Below are positions 23,002 to 35,000 of a stretch of 46,758 nucleotides of DNA, one piece after another. Under the pieces are notes generated by a model. It was not told the origin of the DNA, did not search any database, and saw nothing but the letters and a program-made list of their open reading frames with translations. The position numbers were made by a program, and so were the translations under genes. Each line of letters opens with the position of its first letter. Position 1 is the first letter of the stretch. The stretch is taken from the NCBI RefSeq assembly GCF_000003815.2, contig NC_049993.1, forward strand, positions 20,490,832 through 20,537,589. The letters are read 5' to 3'. This stretch comes from Branchiostoma floridae (Eukaryota > Chordata > Leptocardii > Amphioxiformes > Branchiostomatidae).

Positions 23002-26000
23002 AACATTACGAATACAATATATTTCACCATACCATATATGGTATGGCTGAAATATAACAAACAAACAAACCTCCTGCACAAGTAGCTGTACACTGTACAG
23101 CCCGTGTTGCCATTAGTGAAGGTTAAACAAACAAACAAGCGAACCTCCGGCGCAGGTAGCGGTACATTCGGAGTACAGCCCATGTTGCCAGGTAACAAAA
23201 ACAAACAAACCAACAAACAAACCTCCGGCGCAGGTAGCGGTGCACTCGGAGTACGGCCCATGTTGCCAGGTAACAAAACAAACAAACAAACAAACAAACC
23301 TCCGGCGCAGGTAGCGGTACACTCGGAGTACGGCCCGTGCTGCCAGGTGAACACCACCTCGCCGTCTCCGCTGCCCAGCCCGCTCAGAGGAACGTTGTAC
23401 TGCCAGCGGATTCCCTGGTTAGCCTCCTGAAGAAGGATCTTAGAGGAAACAGAGCAACAACTTAAGGTTAGATTGTGCTTAGAATTAAGGTGTTCAAATC
23501 TTGCATGTAAATATATTTACAGAGAACAAATAGGCATGTTATAAATTGTAGAGTCACAACCAGCAGATTCCCTGGTTAGCTTCCTGAAGCAGGATCTTAG
23601 AGGGAACAGGATGACAACTTAAGGTTAGATTCTGCTTAAAATTAAGGTGTTCAAATCTTGCATGTAATACATTTTATATTTAGAGAGAATAAGTAGGCAT
23701 GTTATAAGTCGTAGAGTCACTGCCATGGGGAATCCCCTGGTTAGCTTAACATGATCTTAGAGGAAACAGGAAGACAACTTGAAATTAGATTCTGCTTAAA
23801 ATTAAGGTGTTCAAATCTTGCATGTTAATACATTGCATATTTAGAGAGAACAAGTAGGCATGTTATAAGTCGTAGAGTCACTGCCATGGGGAATCCCCTG
23901 GTTAGCTTCCTGCAACATGATCTTAGAGGGAACAGGAAGACAACTTGGAGTTAGATTCTGGAGCAAGAGTTAAGAGTAACATATTCGTGATCAGTCAAAC
24001 TTGGACTCAGAGCAATCACTCAGTGATGAAAAATAGTTGCTGAAGACAGGGTAGGGTTAACTATTCAAAAATGGACAGGACATTTTTGTGTACGGTTATA
24101 ATTAATTATAAAGTTTAAAATTGCATCATAATGGAAAGGACTGTTATAATGTGGCTTGCAAGCAGCTGGCAAGACTCCTGTAGTAGGATCTGGGGAACAG
24201 GAGACAAGCTAAACTTCTGAATCAAAAGTTAGGAGTTCAAATCCTGCATTTTAGAACTGAACTTGATAAACAGGTCTTTTACAAATTGCAAAGTGGCTCT
24301 ATGGGAAAACATGTCAGACTGTTATACCTGAGTGAACAAAAGGCCTACAGACAGACAAAAACTTCATACACTGTAGTATACAGACATTATAAGATGTTTA
24401 GATATTTCTTAGTAGCTTCACCAAGAATCCCTGCCATCTTACCATGACTTCTAAGACTTCTTTAGTTGGCCCGAGTGCTGAGAGGGAATATTTTACCATG
24501 ACTTCTAGGAAAGACCTTCTTAGTAGGAAACACCTTACCATGACTTCCAAGACTTCCTTAGTGGGCCCTAGCGCTGAGAGGGACTCCGGTTCCCCGTCAG
24601 GCCGCTCGTAGCTGAAGGTTGTCCCGGCAACCTGGAAGGTGCTCGGCCAGTCGATGGTCCACTGGCCGTTAATGAAGTACTCCTCCCCAACTCCGCCTGC
24701 TTTCAGGGCTGTGGGACAAGGATAGAAAGGAAGATTTACTTAAAAGTTCATCTGTGTTGGCAGAAGTCATTCTTGAAGCAGTATAACTGTAAATTTCAAC
24801 ACAAAAATTGGACTCACCCAAATTTTTGACTGAACAGCACCAGTACTAGTCTTTATCAAGGAATGAACTGTTGCAATCCACTGCTGCCTTGACGTCACGT
24901 TATGCAGATAGAACACTGAGTCACGTGTTCTATCTGTTCTATCTTTGTTCATTCCTTGACAAAGACTGGTGCTGTTCAGTCATAAATTTGGGTGAATCCA
25001 ATTTTTGTGTTGGATATTACAGTAAGAAAGATTATTAGAGCATTGCAAAACAGAGACAAACTTCCCGAATATCAGCATTTATATATACAAATAATAGTTT
25101 CAGGTGGTTTTCATTTTTAATTCCCTTCTCTTAACTTTAGTCATAATTGTTTCCCATTTCTCAATAAGATTTCTGAAACCTTGACTTGCCTTATTCTTGA
25201 AATGTAAGACGTACTGACCTAAGACGTAAGACATACTGACCTAAGACATAAGACATACTGACCTAAGATGTAAGACATACTGACCTAAGACGTAAGACAT
25301 ACTGACCTAAGACATAAGACATACTGACCTAAGACGTAAGACATACTGACCTAAGACGTAAGACATACTGACCTAAGACATAAGACATACTGACCTAAGA
25401 TGTAAGACATACTGACCTAAGACGTAAGACATACTGACCTAAGACATAAGACATACTGACCTAAGACGTAAGACATACTGACCTAAGATGTAAGACATAC
25501 TGACCTAAGACATAAGACATACTGACCTAAGACGTAAGACGTACTGACCTAAGACATAAGACATACTGACCTAAGACATAAGACATACTGACCTAAGACG
25601 TAAGACATACTGACCTAAGACATAAGACATACTGACCTAAGACATAAGACATACTGACCTAAGACGTAAGACATACTGACCTAAGACGTAAGACATACTG
25701 ACCTAAGACATAAGACATACTGACCTAAGACGTAAGACATACTGACCTAAGACATAAGACATACTGACCTAAGACGTAAGACATACTGACCTAAGACGTA
25801 AGACATACTGACCTAAGACGTAAGACATACTGACCTAAGACGTAAGACATACTGACCTAAGACGTAAGACATACTGACCTAAGACATAAGACGTACTGAC
25901 CTAAGACATTAGACATACTGACCTAAGACATAAGACATACTGACCTAAGACGTAAGACATACTGACCTAAGATGTAAGACGTACTGACCTAAGACATAAG

Positions 26001-29000
26001 ACGTACTGACCTAAGACATTAGACATACTGACCTAAGACATAAGACATACTGACCTAAGACGTAAGACATACTGACCTAAGACATTAGACATACTGACCT
26101 AAGACATAAGACATACTGACCTAAGACATAAGACATACTGACCTAAGTAGTTCTCTGAGATGTGTTTCTCCTCCACCCTGATGTGCACTGCTCCTCGAGG
26201 GATGGTCAGGATCTTCTGGTATGCTGGAATGACAAAAGGACTACGTAAAACACTTCAAACCTTCTCAACATAAGTCAGGGCTGGAAATACCACCTGCATA
26301 TGCACGTTAGTGCAGGTAAAATTGGAGCTGTGCAGGTATTTCTGGAGTCTACCTGCACCTAACCTGCACTGGTCCATGTACTGGGTATATGCAGGTTAGT
26401 GCAGGTAAAATTGGAGCTGTGCAGGTATTTCTGGAGTCTACCCTGCACTAACCTGCACTGGTCCATGTACTGGGTATATGCAGGTTAGTGCAGGTAAAAT
26501 TGGAGCTGTGCAGGTATTTCTGGAGTAGGCCTGCACCTAACCTGCACTGGTCCATGTACTGGGTATATGCAGGTTAGTGCAGGTAAAATTGGAGCTGTGT
26601 AGGTATTTCTGATGTCTACCTGCACCTAACCTGCACTGGTTCATGTACTGGGCATATGCAGATTAGTGCAGGTAAAATTGGAGCTGTGCAGGTATTTCTG
26701 GAGTCTACCTGCACCTAACCTGCACTGGTCCATGTACTGGGTTTTATTAATTTATTTATTTATTCATTCGGCTGTTTACAGACAGCCAGGGCTGCCCAAC
26801 TAGCCATACTAGTAGGCTATTGCCAAGGGCTAGCCCTGGGAAAGAACAATACATGTTACATATAAAATCATTGTAGTAAACATTGTCAATATAAAAGCAC
26901 TATCATTAACATAGCAAAATGGTTACAAATTTACAAATGTTCGTCGTATATATATATATACATACATCATGTACAATATGTACACATAGGAAATCACATA
27001 GCATGGTGTAATAAATGTTAATTAACGGAGAATGGGTCTCCAAGAGAGAGCCAGGCTTTGGCCTTGAAGGAGGACAATGTGCGAGCTGTCTGAGTTTCAA
27101 GTGGGAGAATGTTCCACAACTGGGTTGCTCTGTGTACTGGGTTTTATACATAGATGTCCTATAATGTAGCTGTATATGGATTGTTATTAGCTGCATTGAC
27201 TGTTACCACCTATCAAGTATAAAAGAAAAAATAGCAATGGTTCCTGAACAATTTTAGTATGATCCATACCTCCTAAAATCAGAGTGGTGCAGGTAAAATT
27301 TGTCTGGTGCAGGTATTTTCAATCATATGTTAACTGCACCAGTGCAGGTATGCACAAAAAAAGGATTTCAAGCCCTGTAAGTCAAGTCAGTCAAGTCAAG
27401 TGAAGTCAACCTTCTCCTTAAACCAAACCAAAACCATACTGTCACTGAATGAGACCAGATGTTGGTCATATATTTGGTAAAAGAAAAAAATCTGTGTCCT
27501 TCACCTCCAGAAACACAGTAGGAAAGATTTAAAGTGTAAGTCCAAGTCTCCACCCTACCCACACACGTACAAACTGCACCTGTTTCACATCAACACATTA
27601 CTCCCATTATCACCAATGCCCCCTACCCACACACGTACAGACTGCACCTGTTTCACATCAACACTTTACTCCCATTATCACCAACGCCCCCTACCCACAC
27701 ACGTACAGACTGCACCTGTTTCACATCAGCACATTACTCCAATTCTCACCAACGCCCCCTACCCACACATGTACAGACTGCACCTGTTTCACATCAACAC
27801 ATTACTGCAATTCTCACCAGCGCCCCCTACCCACGCACGTACAAACTGCACCTGTTTCACATCAACACATTACTCCCATTCTCACCAACGCCCCCTACCC
27901 ACACAGGTACAGACTTCACCTGTTTCACATCAACACATTACTCCGACTATCACCAACGCCCCTACCCACACACGTACAGACTGCACCTGTTTCCCATCAA
28001 CACATTACTCCAACTATCACCAATGCCCCCTACCCACACACGTACAAACTGCACCTGTTTCACATCAACACATTACTCCAATTATCACCAACGCCCCCTA
28101 CCCACACACGTACAAACTGCACCTGTTTCACATCAACACATTACTCCCATTCTCACCAGCGCCCCCTACCCACACACGTACAGACTGCACCTGTTTCCCA
28201 TCAACCCATTACTCCCATTCTCACCAACGCCCCCTACCCACACACGTACAGACTGCACCTGTTTCACATCAACACATTACTCCAATTCTCACCAACGCCC
28301 CCTACCCACACACATACAAACTGCACCTGTTTCACATCAACACATTACTCCCATTCTCACCAACGCCCCCTACCCACACACGTACAGACTGCACCTGTTT
28401 CACATCAACACATTACTCCAATTCTCACCAACGCCCCCTACCCACACACGTACAGACTGCACCTGTTTCACATCAACACATTAAACCAATTCTCACCAAC
28501 GCCCCCTACCCACACACATACAAACTGCACCTGTTTCACATCAACACATTACTCCAACTCTCACCAACACCCCCTACCCACACACGTACAAACTGCACCT
28601 GTTTCACATCAACACATTAAACCAATTGTCTCCTCCACAGATAACATCACCTTGTCTGCTCCCTGAAGAAACCTGCCAAGGAGTTCAACACCACACCAGG
28701 TCTTAATTTCCTTAAATCTTTAAGATGCCGACAACATTTCCTTTCATCTGCCGACTCGGGCTAACCAAGAAGACTTAACTGTCACGTCTTGGAAATCGCA
28801 ATCGTACCAGAAAGGGGTTTTCTTGGGTGACTACAGAACTTCACACGTTCAAATTGGAGGGATTGAATAAAAGACTGACCGATTGATTGATGATTGATTG
28901 ATGGATTGGATGTTTTTCTTTACATCTAAGCATCAGCAGATTAGATTGCTAATTAATATATAAATTTGCGGATCAAATTACACATTTAGATGTAAACCCC

Positions 29001-32000
29001 TCTTTTTGTTTTCCACCTGATTCTGCCTGCCAGTGCACCATCGTGACATCATTGTGATCAATCGCCAAGCAATCAACTTATATGCAAATGAATGAATGAA
29101 TGAATGAATGAATGAGTCAGTGAGTGAATAAATGAATGAATGAATGAGTCAGTGAGTGAATGAATGAATGGATGAATGAATGAATGAATGAATGAGTCAG
29201 TGAGTGAATGAATGAATGGATGAATAAATGAATGGATGAATGAATGGATGAATGAATGAATGAATGAATGAATGAGTCAGTGAGTGAATGGATGAGTGAA
29301 TGGGATGAATGAATGGATGAATGAATGAATGGATGAATGAATGAATGAATCAGCCAGTCAGTGAATGAATGAATGAATGAGTCAGCCAGTCAGTGAATGA
29401 ATGAATGAATGAATGAATGAATGAATGATAAATGAATGAGTCAGTGAGTGAATGAATGAATGGATGAATGAATCACACACTCACTCACTATCCAGATAGC
29501 ATCCGTTGTCCCGTCTTGCAGAGGGTGGACGAATGAATGAATGAATGAATGAATGAATGAATGAATGAATGAATGAATGAATGAATGAATGAAAGAATGA
29601 ATGAATGAATGACTTACATCCCCCTTGGCAGGTCGTTGTCCACCTCCCCAGACACCGTCTCACACGTGCTGCCGTCCCCGCCGCACAGGCGGCACTTATC
29701 CTCCACCGTGTCCGAGTCCAGCAACCGGTCACAGCCAACCAGCTGGGGGGACAAGGTTACAGGTTTGTTTGTTTGTTTGTTTGTTTGTTTGTTTGTTTGT
29801 TTATGTGAGAAGCTAGCACACGCACAGCCGGCACTTATCATCCCCCCCGCACAGCCGGCACTTATCCTCCACCGTGTCCGAGTCCAGCAACCGGTCACAG
29901 CCAACCAGCTGCAGGGACAAGATTCGTCGATTCGCCTATTCGTTTCCTTTTGTTTGTTTGTTTACTTGTTAATTTGTTTTTTCACAATAACCGATTATTT
30001 CAGTAAAACACAGTAAAGCAAACTTGCAAAGGACTGCTATGAAATTCGAAGGCAAACCTGTCCTAATTTCATTCATCATAATCCATTTAGAACTTTCTTT
30101 TCAAGTGGTCCTGTTGACAAGCAAACAAGTGGCAGCACAATAAGATAATTATCCTTATCAGAAATGAATTTTTAAACTCACCCGACATTCTCCGTTGATG
30201 CAGATATCAAATGACAAGGGGTCGTTGGAACAGCGGGTCCCGTCCACGACCTTCGCTCTCCGCTCCGTATAGAAGTTATAACCGACGGCCAGGCAGGTCA
30301 GGGCACAGGGGTCAACACCTGAGGTCAAGGTCAAATCATTAAAACATAATAGTAAGAGCAAAAGGGTCAATACCTGAGGCCAAGGTCATTGAATAAGAAA
30401 ATCACAGGTAAGGACACAGGGATCAACACATGGGGTCAGGGTCAAATCAAGGTCACAGGTCAGGGCACAGGGGTCAACACATGGGGACAGGGTCAAATCA
30501 TTAAATCCAAGGTCACAGGTCAGGGCACAGGGGTCNNNNNNNNNNNNNNNNNNNNNNNNNNNNNNNNNNNNNNNNNNNNNNNNNNNNNNNNNNNNNNNNN
30601 NNNNNNNNNNNNNNNNNNNNNNNNNNNNNNNNNNNNNNNNNNNNNNNNNNNNNNNNNNNNNNNNNNNNNNNNNNNNNNNNNNNNNNNNNNNNNNNNNNNN
30701 NNNNNNNNNNNNNNNNNNNNNNNAAGGAAGGTCGTTGTGTTCGGCACACTGCACTCTCGGAAGTCTCGGGAATTCAGGGGACAATCCTGGAATTCACAGT
30801 AAAGTAAACAAAACGAATAAACAAATAAACAATGACTGGTATGACTCCATCGCTATGATTGATCCTAACATGATGTTACAAAATCAAAACATAATAATCA
30901 AAGTTGAAATTTTAAGATTTATTTTCCTCAAAGCTATTTCAAGGTCAAATTCCTTCCTTTACCTTCTTGTAAAACGAAAACAAACCAAGAGTAAGACCAA
31001 GTGTTAACAACCTCATGTGTGGACCTTGGACGAACTTCAACATTTCTCATGTATCTTGTTCGAAGCATCAAAGAAAAATAAACAAAACTCGGGGCAGAAA
31101 AAACATCCCATAACAAGGGCGGCCCTCCCACCCACTTGGCAAGGAAGTCATCCCAACGTGCGGATGGAAAAACAAGCCGGAGTCTGGAAGTCATTTTCAA
31201 ATTTAAAGACCGTGTAGTTAGCCGTAACTTTTCTACTTGTTACTTACAGACTATAAAGTTTAACACGTCATTTAAAAGACTTTGGCTCCACTCTTTGAAA
31301 TGTAAAGTCCTGTACAGTTCATTTGTTAAATGTAAAACATTTTGGTTAACATTGAAATTAATTTCTCTCGAACAGAGAGAGCCATATCTGACTGATGACT
31401 TCTACAGACAGTCAGCTAAGATGAGGGTCTGCATGCTCTTTTCCATGTTAGGCGTAGGTAGCATAATTCAATTTCCTGTGATTCCAAGGAGCTTTCAAGT
31501 TGATGAAAGCTCCTTGGTGATTTGTAGCAAAGTGACCAAATTTTGTGTAGTCGCCTTCCTTGATTTCAGCATAATTATACATAGGGTGTTCTCCTAAATT
31601 CTGCATTAAGCGTTGTCAGGATCCCCCATGCAGACCCTCTAAGATGAGTGCATCTTTCCAAGACACAGTGACTCAGCACTAAAACAGCTGAGTGNNNNNN
31701 NNNNNNNNNNNNNNNNNNNNNNNNNNNNNNNNNNNNNNNNNNNNNNNNNNNNNNNNNNNNNNNNNNNNNNNNNNNNNNNNNNNNNNNNNNNNNNNNNNNN
31801 NNNNNNNNNNNNNNNNNNNNNNNNNNNNNNNNNNNNNNNNACAATACATGAAGTTAGAACTTTGCAAAATGATAGTTAAACTCTCAAGCAACTGGATGTT
31901 AAATTTGGAAACAAACGGATGTTTCAGAGTACATCCACTGTCTTTCTTTAGTGATTGGGCAAACATCGTGATTTACCAGCTTTTGAATAAAAACTCTGAA

Positions 32001-35000
32001 TTGATATGTTGATGAGGTGAGGATGATTCTAAGATCATAAAGGTTAAGGGTGTGTATTTGAGTTTTGCTCAGTTTTTGCATTTTACATTTCATCCCTGCA
32101 AATTTGTCTTCTACTTGCCTTGTCTTCTACCTAAGCTCTCAGACTTTTTAAGAAGTTACGTAGAATGCTGCAGAACTAATTATGAACATTTATCAGACTT
32201 GTATGATTGCAGATGATGACGATGATCGCAGAGTAGATTAACAGGGAAAAAAGCAGTGCAAAACAAGGGAAAAGTACAAAAAATGTATTTCAAAAGTGAG
32301 CCTGTCAGCTCATTTACTAGTATTACAGTGAGATTATGTGAAGACAAAACAATTCTGAACTGTATCTTATGATATAGTAAACTTTAAGATAACGTACCAT
32401 GGTGTTGCAGGTTCGATATCTTTTCCTCTCCCCGACACAGTATTTCCCTCCGTGGGCCGGGCTGGAAATATAAAAAAAAATAAAAAATCAGGCTTTGATA
32501 CATTCACAGTTCTTCATACAATATAGTAGAGGATCTTGTACAAGCCCCAGAGTTTGTGTACATGTCCTGAGATGTACCACATTAGTGAAAGGATTAGGAA
32601 ACACCTTTCCAGATGTCAACCCAGATTCTAGACTGTAGGGTTTGATCCAGCCACATCGGGAAGGACCCCTGCTCTNNNNNNNNNNNNNNNNNNNNNNNNN
32701 NNNNNNNNNNNNNNNNNNNNNNNNNNNNNNNNNNNNNNNNNNNNNNNNNNNNNNNNNNNNNNNNNNNNNNNNNNNNNNNNNNNNNNNNNNNNNNNNNNNN
32801 NNNNNNNNNNNNNNNNNNNNNNNNNNNNNNNNNNNNNNNNNNNNNNNNNNNNNNNACTTGAACGTACATCCATTTTAAATTTTGTATAAGATCTCGAGCA
32901 CGTTTAAGATCTCACCACACTTACCTTACATGCGTTTTTACTGAAATTCTATTTGACAAAGTACATTTTCTCTGAACTTTGTCATTGAAATTTTAATTTC
33001 ACTAGACTGGTCAAAATGCTTTAGCAAGTACTCACGCAGTCTCGTTGCAGTGTCGTTCCGAGAAAGAGACCCCGATCCCGCATGTCCGCGTGCACGCACT
33101 CCAGTCGGACCACGGTCCCCAGCCGCCATCCACCGCCTCTGGGCGGTGTCCGAACGGCACGCAGTCGCCTTGGTAACACCACTGAACAACAACAACAACA
33201 AACGTCAACAACACAACCTTACTCCTCATAGTGCCGTCTCGAGCATCCCACACACTATCCCATCACTTTAGCACAGGGACCACTTTCACTCGTCCCAGCC
33301 ATCCCAAGACGTCTTGAAGTGAGTGAGTGTCTTGAAGATGTTTGCAGGTCAGACAGTCAGTACTAAACTGTCTGCTCTGGGCTGTAAGTCACTCCTGATG
33401 GGAGCCAGGCACAACCTCTACAGGCAGACTGGGGGCCACACCGGGGGATATCAGGGTTCACATCACTACTCACTTCTTTTGGTACTATCTGGCACTACAG
33501 GCCCAAACTCCACAGGCAGACTGGGCCACACCGGGGCAATAATAGGGTTCATGGTCATTCCTCACTCAACTAGAACTTCTACTACAGGCCCAAACTCCAC
33601 AGGCAGACTGGGCCACACCGGGGCAATAATAGGGCTGTGTGTTTGCATGGCCGTCGTTCTGTATATGTGTGTGTCTGCCTGTCTGTGTGTTTGCATGTCT
33701 GTCTGCCTGTGTGTCTGCATGTCTGTCTGTCTGTGTGTATCTGTGTGTCTGTCTGTGTGTCTGTCCGTATTTCCAGACACTTGTATTCAGCATAACTTTA
33801 GAATCTCTGATGGATTTTAATGATGGTTTACTATGTAGATAGGGGTCGAGAAGACAAAGGTGAAGGGCAATTTTGGACCCCTGGTGTGTGACCTTGGCAC
33901 TGCAGCAAAACTTCTGTTTTTTTAATCTTTTGTCAGAGACATGCTGTGGTCATGTTTGTCTGTCCTTGTCAATTTGGCAGTTCTAAAATACAAATTTATG
34001 AACTTCAAGTTCAAAAAAGAGGGTAAAGGTATGAAGTCCCAGAGCATTTTTTGAGGAATTTGAGAAATTTCTTGTCCTTGTCTTGTAGATTTTCCAGCTC
34101 TGTCCCTAGATTTGGTCTTACAGAATACTACATCCCTAAAGCTAACTTATTCAAGCCCCAACAGCACTTCCCCGAGCCACCATGCCGGACTTTGTTTTGG
34201 TTTCTGGGCACGAACATTCCCAAACACGCGGAGAAGCCGTTCCCAAACATTCCGATCAGACATTCCCCTTGCCTCCGGCAGCATTCCGCAGGAGAGGAAC
34301 AGATGTCCCACATTTGCAGCGGAGAGCCGGGATCATTAGAGCTGCTCAGCCGGCACAAACACGACTTTATGAATGACATCCAGGTCAGGATACAACTGGG
34401 AGACATGGGCCAGGATAAGGCGGTTTGTTGGTTTTTGAAAAATGTGATGGATGGATGATTAAATGGATGATTGAATGACTGAATGAAGAAATGATTGACA
34501 AATAAATGAATGACATCCAAGTCAGGATAGCCTGGGAGACTCTGGCAACACGGAGGCAGTTTGTTGGTTTGTGAAAAATGTGATGGATGGATCAATGACT
34601 GAATGAATGAATTAATGATTGAATGAATGAATAAATGATTGACAAATAAATGAATGACATCCAGGTCAGGATCTGCCTGGGAGATGCTGGCAATGATAAG
34701 GCAGTTTGGCGGTTTTTGAACTTTGAAAAATGAATGAGTCAGTCAGTCAATTAGTGAGATCAGTGACTATGAGTGAATGATTACAAGTAAATGAATGAAA
34801 AAATGCATGGAGGCATGAATAAATGTATGAATGCATAAAAGCATGAATGAATGAATGAATGATTGAATGAATTAATGGTTGAATGAATGGATGAAGGAAT
34901 GAACAAATGACTGAATGGATGAAAGAATGAATGAATGAATGACTGAACGAATGAATGCCTGAATGCCTGACTGAATCGATAAATGAATGAATGAATAAAT

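Noticed and set aside
25203-26142. CRISPR-like regular repeat
   Set aside because: Units are contiguous 22-bp repeats without spacers, in an animal intron.
27616-28620. Plus-strand open reading frame of 334 residues
   Set aside because: It is wholly made of a 68-bp tandem repeat cycling through three frames; no start context, codon bias or domain.
29481-29738. Minus-strand frame ending in [11 protein letters not shown] repeats
   Set aside because: The start is the true LVGCD exon in another frame; the rest is the (ATTC)n microsatellite.
34128-34595. Minus-strand frame rich in Cys ([13 protein letters not shown]...) in an ADAMTS intron
   Set aside because: Not a known domain, includes simple-repeat translation at both ends, and splice sites are lacking.
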